Assembly: GCF_030272615.1 (NCBI RefSeq)
Contig: NC_081406.1
Span: 260,825,386 to 260,889,385, forward strand
Direction of reading: 5' to 3'
DNA length: 64,000 nucleotides
From: Cryptomeria japonica
Taxonomy: Eukaryota; Streptophyta; Pinopsida; Cupressales; Cupressaceae
The first letter of the stretch is position 1; each line of letters starts with the position of its first letter. The position numbers and the translations under genes were made by a program. The notes under the pieces are model-generated. The model made no database searches. It saw only the letters and a list, made by a program, of their open reading frames with translations, and had not been told where the DNA came from. Shown in pieces: positions 21,480-32,883 of this stretch.

Positions 21480-23850
21480 GCTTGAATGATATAATAATTT
21501 TGGTTCATGCACTAGAGAGATGTTCATGTCGTAGGGTCTAATGAGTGAATCTAAGAGCACTTAAAGGGATGGATTCCAATCTGTATTGTCATTGTATATT
21601 GATTTCTTTGTGAAATTCCTATCTTTGCATCAACCCTCGTAGAAAACCAATCACAAATGACAAACTTTGTAGTTATTATCTCTACATTTCTATCCCATAC
21701 ATACAAATATACAAATTAACAATTGCTTCTTCTACCTTTACTACTACTGGAATGAATAGATGAATAAACTAAATTATCATTTGCTTCTTCTACCTTTACT
21801 ACTACTATCACATAAAAAATTTAATCCTATTTTGTGCATTTTTCCTTTGTCTCTGGTTAACCTGGGTAGGGTTTTAACCTGGCAAGAAAGAATTGCTTGT
21901 ATGTTCTTCAAATCTTGATTAAATTGAATGCAACCAAGTGAAAATGAAAATTAACTCAGACTAGAATCATTCCCAATCAGATTCAGGGCTTCATGAATCC
22001 ATACAAGCAGGTGTGAAGCAATAGAGCACCAAAAATACATCCAAAATGCAGAAAACGGTGAGCTGTATTGAATGTTCAACTTCCGCAACATCCATCGAAC
22101 CCCTTGGGTTTATGTGAGAGGGAATTATAAAGGTTTTCCAATTAGTTTCCAAGGATTGTCAACCACTTTTCAAATTAGGACCACATTAAGACACTTTATG
22201 CCAAAATGATGTCAAAAAGTTGCTTGACAACAATGTGCAACTTTGACAAGTTTTACAATGTTGTACCCCCTAACACGTAGGACCCCAAAACATGACTCCA
22301 ACTAACCCATAATGGTCACAAAAAACCTTATTACATGTGGGAACATCAATTGGAAAGAAAATACCAATTTCCACATATTGGACCTAGCCTAGGTGCTCCT
22401 GCACCAAAACTACATGTTTGTAAGCCCTAAACTCTTGCGAGCTTGGTTAGGAGGACCCTACACAAGGTTTACATACATTGTATACATCTTACAACAACAA
22501 AAGTGTACCTCTATATCTTTGTTTGCAGCATATAGTTGACTGGTAAAGCAAGACATTACTCACTTAGGTTTACAATCAAAACTTCATTTAGAGAACACTA
22601 GCACATATTAATTTATGACAGTCATTGTTAATATCCTTAGGACAGTTAGACATATATTTGTCTTTACTTGTAAAAATATCCTCAAGTAGTGATCTTCATT
22701 TAATGTCACTATTTACAAACATATTGCAGCCCTTGCATGGTTCAACATGTGAATCATAAAAGGGATATATCATGTTTTGCTACTTAGGTAGGTCATTTAT
22801 GCAATTATTTCATTATTAATGTATTGTCAAGTATGTGGCAATTGATCAATTGAATGAGTACTTCAGTTTCTATTACAGTAAGTTGTTTTGTATAGTTTGG
22901 TTACCCAAAGTCTTGCACCTTGAATGTTTCTATTATATGTTACTATTTAATACTCAATTGTTGTGTGTTGGTTGTTACATGTCACATCATAAAGTTGTAA
23001 ATGGTCTCTCACGGATTGGGGTAAAGTATGAGCTTACTACTATGCTTTTCAACTATGTTTCTTTTAGTATATTAAGGCTTAAGGTAGTCATTAATTTCAA
23101 AATATGTGGTTGTCATTATAAGGAATGTATTGATTTTTCTCACAGATCTTTATGCCATACAAATTAGCTTTGTATCATCATCAATTATTTTACAACTAGT
23201 AGGTGCAAGTTTCCTAATGAAAGTGCATTGCCAGCTAGAGACCCAAAATAATATATAGAGTTACAATTTAGATTTACAAGGGGTATATGTTACTATTTTT
23301 TTATGTTAATATCCATTCATAAGTTGTATTGTTGCTCTTATATGTTGGATTTTGAATTTGCAGTCAACATCCTCCGATTTGATGTAGAAATCGGTCAAAC
23401 TATGTTGTTTCTTCTAGGTAGTACCCCAACAAATTCGAGATAAAAAAGGTAATTGGTTCCTAAGTTGTGTATTTGTTATTTTGGAGGAAGCTTCTTTTGT
23501 TATAACAATCCTAATAATGTCAAAAATCAAACCCACAACATCATCAGTGGCAATAGGGATTTTTTCGTACAAGTTGCTTATTGTTTGTGCAACTATGGCA
23601 TTTGGGAATCAAACTAGAAAAGATAAATCATGAAATGTATTATTTTAAATTTAATATTTAATTTGATAAATAATTGTTGAGAAACATTTGTTCTATCATT
23701 GTTTTGTCACACAAAAAAACAACATTAAAAAGGTCAAACGAGTCACCAAATTGCATTTCTTCCATAACAAAGTCTTACAAAATAGCAGGAACCAAAAACA
23801 TGTTACATAAGAATCAGATTCAAGCAAATCTAGCTTGGATCCTCAAAAAA
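21480..23850. other. No recognised gene
   Basis: AT-rich intergenic sequence. About 21880-22460 is less AT-rich and may be part of an old LTR, but no matching partner was found in the window. The open frame at 22835-23167 encodes a biased hydrophobic peptide without a domain. Confidence 0.45.
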
Positions 23851-23864
23851 TCTATTACGAGCTC

Positions 23865-24230
23865 CAAATCTGTGACCCATACAAAACAAGTCGGTGTAGT
23901 CGAAGACCAAGACCCGTCTTGGAAATTTATAGCAAACACTGTCTATCCACTCATCTGACAGTAACTCTGTCACCTATCCTGTCATGTTTGTGTATGTCAT
24001 CATGCACGACACAACAACCCTCACGGGTCCCTGCCAATCCAAAATACAGTATTCAATCTTTGTGTTGTAAAACCATAGATCCCTCATTGTCACATATCAC
24101 TGACAAGAAGCGATATTAAATTGTAGATGTGGGTGGCTCATGCCTTCATTGTGCACAGTCACCTGCAATGTAGGGAAGTCATTGGCCAAAAGGGTCGTCA
24201 ACCTGCATAAGAAGACATCGACAGTGTGAA
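23865..24230 (-). pseudogene. Possible decayed minus-strand exon(s), unrecognised
   Basis: On the minus strand, stretches reading Arg-Asp-Leu-Trp-Phe-Tyr-Asn-Thr-Lys and, after a stop, Asp-Glu-Trp-Ile-Asp-Ser-Val-Cys-Tyr-Lys-Phe-Pro have protein-like composition and follow each other with few stops. They lie downstream of the MULE gene on the same strand. They could be a separate element or the far C-terminal part of it. No family was identified. Confidence 0.3.
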
Positions 24231-25539
24231 TTCGCTATGTTTTAGTAATGAAAAAGCATAACATTTCAGTCAAAGGTCAACAAAAAATTAATTTTAGAAC
24301 AGGGCAATATATATCTAAAAAACCTGAATCTATGTGCAAAATCAGTGAAATCCATGTCTCTGCTCATCATGGAAAAGTAAAATGTGAAACATCCACCTAT
24401 TTGGCAACAAACACATTGTTATAAAATGCATGACGAAAGTATAAAACACATCATGTAGTAATTTCAAACACAAATTGCAAAACACACTGTGTTCTAAATT
24501 ACATGACAATTGCACATTTACAAATTTGGATATGTAATAAATAATACATGCATAAATGGTTGGGACTCCCTGAACACATGTATTATTATAATGACTAACA
24601 ACAAAGTAAAGATAATGAAAGAAGGCAAACAAATAATTGTACGTACTAGTCACTATTCTCCACAATCCATGCATTGTGAACCCATAGTGTTGTCAAAAGA
24701 TAGACGCCGATGAGGACTCTTGGGCTAGAAGTTGATGATGCTCTATAAACATTGGACACAAATGGATGATGCATTGAGAAAGTGTAAGTTATATTAAAAA
24801 CATGCACATGAATTTTTAAAAATGGGTGTCCCTAACAAACCCGTGTTCCATGGAAAAGAGGCAATACCTACGACGTGTGCTTCGCCTATTTGTTGAGATT
24901 GATTGTTGCCCTTCCTCCCCCTTTTACCATTGTGAGGGAATGTGAACAACTTTGACTAAGGAGCATTGGGTGATATGTGTTGCCTGCCACCATACCTATG
25001 ATGCCCACGCAACTAAACACGATCCCTGGTTGCACTAAACCATGGACGCATGAAAAAATTCCTCGTTGTAGCTGGATCCAAATTAGGATTGAAATAAAAA
25101 GGTAATGCATTCAATTGCTACATATTCGTCTTTAACTTCTGGACACAAGAATAGAAGGTTTTCATTTGTGTTGCTGATTGTGGCCTTGTTTGTGACAACT
25201 TCTTCAAGAAATCAATTGATTCACTCCACAACGTCATTGTGTGCATAGGTGAAACACCATCAGTGGGAGATGGAGGAGACTGTTGAGGAGTAACAACATT
25301 CCCTCTATTTTCATTAATCACATCAAGTGTGGCGGACTATACTAGATTTGCCACGGATTCAGTAGCCACTAGAACATCATCACCTTGATTAATAATTTGA
25401 GACACTCAGTTAATATCTTTCCAAAAAAAAGGAAAAAAGAATATTACAATTGAATAATCCTAAATAAGTAGTTCAACAATATATGCATACAAGGGCCAAC
25501 TTCACCACCATCACGTACATCCTTTTGCATGGCAGCAAC

Positions 25540-25605
25540 CTTCAACACGTGCCTACAAGTGTTTCCTTGCAAACTCCAAGGAAAGTCACAAACATATAGG
25601 TCATG
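25540..25605 (-). pseudogene. SWIM zinc finger of the MULE transposase, one Cys lost
   Basis: The minus-strand segment reads Tyr-Val-Cys-Asp-Phe-Pro-Trp-Ser, then Gln-Gly-Asn-Thr-Cys-Arg-His-Val-Leu-Lys-Val. The SWIM pattern is Cys-x-Cys...Cys-x-His; here the second Cys position is Phe (TTT, one base from TGT), which removes a zinc ligand. The finger otherwise fits the DNA/protein-binding C-terminal region of plant MULE and FAR1-like proteins. Confidence 0.65.
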
Positions 25606-26674
25606 ACCATAAATTCTTACGACATACCAATTGCATGAGGACTGAATTTTCACCCAAAACCATCCAGGTTGACTATCATCAGGAACAACATCAGCATCGG
25701 GGATTTCCCTTGCCCTCTCAATACTACTCTACAAATGGCGGACCCTATAGTTGATGATAAAGCCATTTTGCTACAAAATTTGCTTATGTTTATAGAATGG
25801 CTCCATTTTATGGGCAAGGCTATAATATAGGTGATCCATTCACTTTGTGCATTTGCTTTGACGATCACACACGTATTGTGTCTTCAATTTGCAATGATAA
25901 GACTCGATGGATGCATTTGTGTCCTAGTTGGCATGTGGGAAATGCCTGAATTTTTTTGCCCACATCGCTACAAACCATAAAGATAACAACTATGAATCTA
26001 AATGTATGTTGTGCACCATCAGATGGTCTAGAAGAACACAAAACAAAGTTATATCTTACCTATATGCCCATTTCCTTGACACCAAGTTCTATCGAAGTAG
26101 TCAAGAAAATGAGGTTGGTCACTAAACTCATTAAAGAAATCATCCAAAAGGTGGATAGTGCTCTCTTCAGTATCATCCATTCCATTGCCATCATGATCAT
26201 CCCTAGGCACTAAAATATGTCCATCGCCATTTCCTTCGAAGCATACCTATACACATTCTTCAACCATGGGTGATGCACATGCCAAATACAAAGCAAAACA
26301 CGACAACCAAATATAGCCCTTGTAAAAAGACAACAAAAGGACATCAGCAAGATATCCAAGCACAATGAGACATGTCATAAGAATAAAGATGAAAAATGAA
26401 ACTAATAAAACATGAAATATTGTATGGATTGTATCTCTGCAGCGGCATCATTGGTCAAAAAGGCGTTGATCCTCCAATTAGGTTTGGCCTGCTTTCCTCA
26501 TCGCTGCAACTCTACCAACAAAGATAGAATGTCCTCGCTCTTGTTTCGTGAATACACTGCCCAAGAAATAGGTACCCCAAATTGTTGCTCATCGAAAACT
26601 AGTAGGGAATACAATTGGTACTGCTTGGCAATCAACCAACCACAATCATTAGCACAAAAAAGGGCAGTGTGTGG

Positions 26675-26873
26675 CTAATCTCCACACAAAATAGAACTCC
26701 ATACAATTTATAAAAATCCTCAAACCACAACGGATTTTTGCAACTTTTAGAGTAGCTAAATCTTCATGATTTGCAACCCTGACGCTCTAAAACCACAAAA
26801 AATGACATGAAAAAACATTGTGTTTTGTAAATCTGGGAGTTTTTTTTTCCCCATGCTATTGTGTGGAGATTAG
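26675..26873. mobile_element. MITE of about 199 bp inserted in the MULE gene
   Basis: Terminal inverted repeats CTAATCTCCACACAAAATAG (26675-26694) and CTATTGTGTGGAGATTAG (26856-26873) bound a non-coding segment between two parts of the transposase catalytic region. The TIR core CTCCACACAAAATAG matches the hairpin arms at 1975 and 2485. No target duplication was identified with confidence. Confidence 0.65.
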
Positions 26874-27965
26874 CTAGTAGAATCAAGGCATTCATGTTTT
26901 CAAAAACATAAATAAGAATGCATAGAAAGGATTCATAGGATCTAACCCCATATTTATTGGTTCCAAAGGTACAATCCATAAAAATGATAGAATCGTGGGA
27001 GTGTTCAACCATCATATTCAACATCCATGGAGTTTGGATCCTAATAATGAAAGGTTGGTCGGTGCCTTGAGGCAGTTGGAAATAAAAAAAAACTAGTCAC
27101 ATCCTCTAATTGCCAAAGCATTATACTATTGGCATCGTTGGCATGCTTCTACAAGCAGTTGGACTTCACCATTCTCCATGCATTCAAGACATCCTTACAT
27201 GTTAGGAATTCATCTCTCCTCCTCAACAAGCTACAAAAATGATGATCAGATAGGTGTCTATCCATGATAGAATCAACACTAACATCCATTAGCAATAAGC
27301 TCTCAATGTAACTTTTGCATTCAACTGAAAGGTTTGGAGCAAATCAGGAATGTGGCTCATTCATTATATCATCAACACCATGACAAAATTCACCATTTTC
27401 ATCCATGTGAAGCATTTGATTGAATATCAAAATAGCTACATCCAGTCTACCTTTCATCACCTTAACAATAATGTGGCACTGGAAACCCTGTTTCTTTCTA
27501 AAGTTCCTTGCATGTTCCTTTGTGGGAGGATCATTCCTATGGTCATCTGGACCAAACACACATCAATAACTGAAATGCATATTATAATGTTGTCAATTAC
27601 CAATCTAAAGACAAAGAAAATGTTACGTACATATTGGATGAATGATATGCAATGTATTGACCATGAATACATCGTCATTGAGTGCTCTTTTAATCCTACA
27701 TTGTGCTTCTCTTTATGATGTGTGTGGGTAAATGTGGCTTCCACACTTTCAACCAAGGCTTCTCCTGTAAGAAAATCATCCAATCTATGCAAAGGAATTG
27801 CTACACAATGATCAATATTACCATCAGCTTCAACAACAATTGGACTCCAATGGAAATTGTTGGCTAAGAAACGACCAACTCCATTGCCAACCTCTTGAAC
27901 TTGTAATTCCATTAACAAATGCCATTTGCATTGTCTTACCATCCTAATAACATACGGCATAGGAC

Positions 27966-28176
27966 AATATTCTCATGAATGCTAGATGTTATTGCTTCCC
28001 ATAGGGGGGAAAAAATATAACAAAAATAAATTATTTAAAAATAAGTTGATTGACTAACTATAACAATTAATTAACACATTGAAATCATTGTTTAGAGGTA
28101 TTTCAATAGTGTATTATTCTGACCGTAATAAATATACTCATATCCTCCATCGCTGAAGTATTTCACTCATGCAGTT
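27966..28176. other. Short AT-rich stretch, left flank of the copia element
   Basis: No gene is seen. The last five bases before the copia LTR (28172-28176, CAGTT) form one side of the probable target duplication. Confidence 0.5.
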
Positions 28177-28716
28177 TATTGGCCATTTGGTGGAATTGAT
28201 TATGTGTTGCATTGATGTTTTGTCATTGATGCCAACACTAGTTGTTTGGATGCTTTACCGACACCCTTCTAGTCCCGATAGGTTGAGTGGTTTATGGCTA
28301 ACTTGGATCTGAAACAATCCGGTATAGTCTGTCAATGGAATTGACTTGTTCATGATACTCATACTCATATTTGGTCAGTTGGTTTTGGTCTGGAGATCAG
28401 ATGCTATCCTGCTTGCCTAGAAGATTGGTTTCTGGTTTTGGCGAGGGTTTCACCGGCAGAGCTTTTGGTGGAGATCTTTGATGAATTGCATAAGTGGTGT
28501 TGGTGCATCTTCTAATGGAGTTTCAGGATGTTGTTGGTGATCATGTTCGAGACTTGGTGGTTGAAGATCATTTTTGTCGTGTGTGGACCTATACTTGGTC
28601 TCGGTTGATCTAGGTTATGACCGACTTTAATGTAATGTGTGGATAGGACCTATTGATGTATTTTTGGGATGTCTTATGTCTTGATATTATTTGTTTGGTC
28701 TAAGGCCAACATGGTT
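28177..28716 (+). repeat. 5' LTR of the copia element, first part
   Basis: The segment matches 58185-58735 of the 3' LTR. It starts TATTGGCC where the 3' copy has TGTTGTCC, and it breaks off after AAGGCCAACATGGTT at the mitochondrial insert. Confidence 0.85.
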
Positions 28717-28908
28717 CATACTATCTCTAGCTAGTTACCAAAGGCAGTCATTCTTTCCGGTGAACCCACCTCTTTGGTTTTGCTTGGGTGAACAGCCCAA
28801 CTCAGTGAATAGGTCGTTACTTCCTTTAGACCGCTAACTCTCGCTAACTCGACTGATTGATTGATGCTAATCCATTTGCGTAGTGGAGAAAGCCCTCTTT
28901 ACTTACCC

Positions 28909-28936
28909 CCCCCCCCCCACACACACACACACACAA
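28909..28936. repeat. Poly-C tract followed by (AC)n
   Basis: About ten C residues are followed by an AC dinucleotide run. This simple repeat near the left edge of the mitochondrial insert may have expanded after insertion. Confidence 0.85.
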
Positions 28937-30784
28937 GCCTTCCTTTTACTTATAATGCATACCCAGGCATATCATATCATAGGTACGCCTAGAGCGAGCC
29001 TATAGAATAATGGGCATTAATAAAACCCCAGCCCCCAGGGGTAGGGGGCTGCTAAAATAGTTCTAGAATCGCGCTAGCCTTAGAATAGTAGGGGGGCCTT
29101 AGAATAGTAGGGTCAATATAACCCCCGACCCATCCCCTAGCCCCCTACCATTATAAAGGGCCCCCACCTGGGGTTGATTAATTGACTAATTAATTTACCT
29201 TATGGTGCTTTTACTGATGCTCATTATTCCCAGCCCATACGTCATGTTTACTGAGGATAAATTCCCATCCATACGCTAGGTTCATAGAGACATATTACCT
29301 AGCCTATTTTAAACTACCTCCCTACTTGCTAGGTTTCCCGCATGCAACCTACCTTCGTCTATAGCATATAGCATTTCTGGGTTTATAGGCCATAAAAGAG
29401 CAAGAAGGGAACTTTTTCATTTTGGCTTATTTCTCATTTGCCTAACAACCAATGATTCTATAACTTGCACAGACCATCAATTTACTAAGCAATCAAAAGA
29501 TATATTATATATTATATCGATATCATTTCACCATTAGAACTACTGGCATTGACTGGCTCTATATGGGATCTCAAAGCATCATGTCCACTCGCAGTCATAT
29601 CCCAGGTTCATGCCATCTTGATCGGGTTAGTCATTACCAAATTGATGCTAATACCCATGTCCACATGCACATGGGATTCCCTTTTCATAGCTCTACAATC
29701 CATCATGGCTATTTATTGTACTATTTGGTTTATACGATATCATCACATTAGTGGGATGGGATCATCAATTGAGAAGCCTTGTCTCCCCAGGTCTCCTCAT
29801 CAATCATTTGCCAGATCATTCGTTCTGTTCTCTTGGTATTGAATCCATGGCAACTAGAATTCCCGTTCTCTCCCACGTTAATTAATCGGCCTGCTAGAGT
29901 AAGGGAACTAACTATAGGGTTGGGTGGGACGCTACACCACCGCCACTTTAGCCTTTTAAGTATACCCACACCCCTTAAAATAGTAGGGGCCTTCTCCTAT
30001 CTTTGAGCAGTTGCGCATCACCCACATTTATCATTTATACAATATCTACACCATCGCTAACACCCCTTAAAATAGTAGGGGCCTACTCTGATTTGAGCAG
30101 TTACGCGCTAATGGCGTCATCGCATCCATACTTCACATGTCGGGGTGGGCCTATGGGTGGGTAGGGACTCGATAGTTCCGGGTTGGGTGGGACTATAGTT
30201 ACGGAGGAGATATAACAAAAACGAGGGTAATTCTGGTCACCCCTGGTGCTGGGGAATTCTAGTTGCTCCCCCACCGGATCGACTTACACCTCCTGCCCAT
30301 GAAGACCATGCCTTACTTGAATGGATCGAGTGAGAGCTTAAGATCTTTTGGAGGGAAGGATAGCTGGCTAGTCAAGAAGCGTATCGCCCTAATTCTTCGA
30401 ATTGAGTGAGAGCATGAGATCCCTCCATTTGTCCCTTGTTGGGCAAGCATTCCTCTCTAACAGCCCCAAGAAACTTATGAAACGATCCACCCGCCCGTCG
30501 GGCCCCTACTATTCTATGGCCCTACTATTCTAAAGGGGCTGCTCACCGGCGCTTTCCTTTTCTAAAGTTTGACGATTTATTCCAAGTTGTTAACATTACA
30601 GTTAGGCCTCGAGCCCGCTTCAGAAAGAATCCTACCTGCTGCTCCACCTGGCGAATAAAGAAATGCCCTACAATTATATGGGGTGCCAAATTCTATATGT
30701 AACATGGGTGGGTGGGCAATAGTAGGGGTCTTCATCAGAAATACACTATGTTCCATTGCAAGGATTGGGAATGAACATGGAAGA
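28937..30784. other. Mitochondrial-type intergenic sequence
   Basis: Apart from the short repeat family, no gene is recognised. Open frames near 29549-29842 and 29748-30006 are short and without a known domain. Confidence 0.45.
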
Positions 30785-32636
30785 ACGTCAGTAAATGAAT
30801 TGTGCCATTATATGTTACTTCCAGGTCTTTCCGTTGCATTCGCTTACGATAGGAAACAACCACCTGCATTTGGTGCTTCACCCTACTTTTTGTGCACTCT
30901 TCTTTCTCTCCTTGGTCCTTCGTTCCATCATACTCCTTCCAACTTTCCCAATTACAACGTATTCACCAACTCCAATGTCAATGCACCTTTTCTCTATCAA
31001 ATCCCAGAGACATGGTCTAATCACAAGGGTAGTATTCCACCACGGTGTCGGATCCTAGGTTTTTATAGATTCCCCTTTCGTTACTGGGTCCAACCCCATA
31101 ATGTCTCAGAACGAGGCTGGGAAACTACTTTTTTCTCTTTCATCTCGAGCTCCATAAATCCCAAACAACGACAAAGTAGTGGTAGTGGGGCTGAGCCCTA
31201 TATAAACTATGGCTTTGAATAGGCACGACCACTCATCTGGGTCACAATAATAATAGGGGTGGGTGGGAGGCCCCTACAATAATCTACCTCTGCATGCACC
31301 AGCAATAGATAGAACCTTCCTACTATAATCCCTCCCACCCTACAGGGAGGGTTGCTATTATATTGCCAGGGCCCCTACAATGGTCCTTCAAATAGTAGGG
31401 GGACGTATAGAATCTGCCTAAAGAAACTATAGGCCAGGCCTACTAGTAATAAGCGGGTCGCTCTCTTTAGGACCTATCAATTCAATACGTCAAGGCCCCA
31501 ATGCCATTCCTTTCCAAAAAGAACTTTGCTCTCAATTCTAAACAGATAAGAATCCTTATAGCGAAAGGGCACGAACTGCGGATCCACACCGACGTCGACT
31601 TTATGAGCAGCTGAAACCCTACAGTTTAGAAGAGCACGGCCAAGGACTCAATCCAGTTTCCTTGGGGTTGCCTTAGATAAGTAAGTAGCTCCAATAGAGA
31701 GATTTCTTATGAATGAAGTGGGCCTACTATTTTAAGGGGTGGGGGAAACTAGAAGAAGGTCATCGGTTGGTTCTGCTCCTATCTCTTGGCTCGCCCTGCC
31801 CAAAGCATAAACAACTCTACCCGCCCGAAGTGTAATATGAACCACTCCCTGATAACTCCTCCTATCTCATGTGCCGTGAAATTCCCCATCCATTAGAAAA
31901 CTATAGAAAGGGGGGGGGCAATTTTTCTAGTGTTTCCTCCCCACATTCCTCCTATGAGCTAAAACTCTGAGTCACGTTTTCATTATCATCTGAAATAGAA
32001 CAACACCTTCCTGACCTATATAGCTGGTAAGCTGATCCATGGGAAAGTAAGGAACAGAGAGATAGGGCACACAATGACCCAGTTTGGAAGAGTTGGGGAA
32101 TCGGACATAGAGGAGTGGGTGATCCAAGCTCAAATTCAATTGAAGGCAGTAGGGATAGGGCCACAAAATGATGAACGAACTCGATCTTTCTCTATTGCCC
32201 CTACTCTTTTGCCTATCAATGTGGGGGATAGGAATGGGGTAGGCTCAATCTCCGCAAGGTCATTCCAACAAACAGGAATGAAAGTACCAACCAAAGTGAT
32301 TGATATTACGAATGTGCTACTACCTTCAGACTAATAGGTCGAGGTGTATCTTTTTTAGAAACATTGCTAAACCAAACTGCTTGCTAAAAGCTTCTTCTTG
32401 AAGTCTCCTTGCTACCCCATAGAATTGTAGGGGTTGAGGTTCAGAAATGTTGTCAATGCTCCCAGCTCACTCAACTAATTATCCGCTTGAAATCAACCTT
32501 AGCCAAAATTAACATTAACAACATAACTACTTAGCTCAACTTTACCCCCCCTACTGTTTGCCCTTTTTTATATTATTCTAGCAAGCCCCTACCCCCAGCC
32601 GAATTGGGCGGGGGACCTTTAGAATAGTAGGGGTTA
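29078..32636. repeat. Family of about 15 short CCTTAGAATAGTAGGGG / CCCCTACTATTCTAAGG repeats
   Basis: Copies in both orientations lie at about 29078, 29097, 29141, 29971, 30062, 30503 (two back to back), 30664, 30714, 31234, 31269, 31370, 31390, 31723, 32413 and 32611. The core is GAATAGTAGGGG with variable ends, often CCTTA or CCCCTTAAAA. Several copies have complementary ends and could form a stem (CCCCT...AGGGG). At 29970-30015 and 30062-30105 a longer stretch (repeat plus TTGAGCAGTT) is duplicated. Dispersed short repeats are known from some gymnosperm mitochondrial genomes; this family is not one I can name. Confidence 0.7.
30785..31222 (+). pseudogene. ccmFN: Mitochondrial ccmFN, 5' fragment in unedited form
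   Basis: The frame encodes the N-terminal region of CcmFN, a mitochondrial inner-membrane subunit of the cytochrome c maturation haem lyase. Recognisable parts are Glu-Leu-x-His-Tyr near the start, Lys-Gln-Pro-Pro-Ala-Phe-Gly-Ala, Asn-Tyr-Asn-Val, Asn-Ala-Pro-Phe, Thr-Trp-Ser-Asn-His-x-Gly-Ser-Ile and Pro-His-Asn-Val-Ser. Where the start Met is expected the DNA has ACG (30785-30787), as in genes whose AUG is made by C-to-U editing. At many other places Ser, Pro or Arg stands where the protein needs Phe, Leu, Ser, Trp or Cys, each explicable by one C-to-U change. About 145 codons remain of a protein of roughly 570-600; a TAG ends the frame at 31222. It cannot be expressed from the nucleus. Confidence 0.8.
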
Positions 32637-32883
32637 AGAATCTATACGTAACATGCATATAGAAAACACCCCTACCCATTCAAATGGGGACCTACCTCTA
32701 CCCTAGGATTTGACCTTACGTGCGTAGTAGGTACGTGTGGAGCATCTAGTTTATAGAATAGAAGGAGCAAGCGAAGGTATTAGGTAGCTACTTACTAACG
32801 AACTGCAACTGGTAGATCTGTCATGTCACCTTGCCTATATCTCCTTTAGAACATTAGCCTTTGTCAGAACACTAGTATAAACA
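31223..32883. other. Remainder of the mitochondrial insert, no named gene
   Basis: A plus-strand frame at 32074-32334 (86 codons) ends with Val-Pro-Thr-Lys-Val-Ile-Asp-Ile-Thr, loosely like part of ATP synthase alpha, but the rest does not align, so it is not named. G-rich and C-rich clusters are mainly the short repeat family. Confidence 0.4.

Larger units (their letters stand above)
24886..27965 (-). pseudogene. Decayed MULE (Mutator-like) transposase gene
   Basis: Minus-strand fragments occur in the order of a plant MULE/MuDR-type transposase: an N-terminal region (27965-27344) with a Pro-Pro-Thr-Lys-Glu and Gly-Phe-Gln-Cys segment; the catalytic core start Met-Asp-Cys-Thr-Phe-Gly-Thr-Asn-Lys-Tyr-Gly near 26980-26944; Leu-Val-Phe-Asp-Glu...Gly-Val-Pro-Ile-Ser-Trp at about 26600-26530; Trp-Arg-Ile-Asn-Ala-Phe and Asp-Ala-Ala-Ala-Glu near 26480-26430; Cys-Ile-Trp-His-Val near 26290; Ile-Glu-Ser-Tyr-His near 25910; a SWIM-type zinc finger near 25600-25540; and a basic tail. 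The enzyme would cut and paste Mutator-type DNA elements in the nucleus. Frameshifts, stops and a MITE insertion show that this copy is dead. Confidence 0.75.
28717..32883. other. Mitochondrial DNA insert (NUMT-like), about 4.17 kb, in the copia LTR
   Basis: The segment interrupts the copia 5' LTR and has no counterpart in the 3' LTR. It is clearly richer in GC than its surroundings, contains a recognisable mitochondrial ccmFN 5' part, and holds many copies of a CCCCTACTATTCTAAGG-type short repeat seen nowhere else in the window. About 53 bp of LTR (present at 58736-58789 in the other copy) are missing at the site, so integration came with a small deletion, as is usual for end-joining capture of organelle DNA. 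That the whole insert is mitochondrial is inferred from composition and the one gene. Confidence 0.75.

Noticed and set aside
22835-23167. Hydrophobic 110-codon frame as a membrane protein gene
   Set aside because: AT-driven composition, no homology pattern, and no splice or promoter context.
29549-29842. Possible mitochondrial cox or nad gene
   Set aside because: A His-Val-His-Met-His stretch looked suggestive but no subunit matches on either side, and the frame is short.
32074-32334. Possible atp1 fragment in the mitochondrial insert
   Set aside because: Only a short Pro-Thr-x-Val-Ile-x-Ile-Thr resemblance; the neighbouring residues do not align with ATP synthase alpha. Not named.
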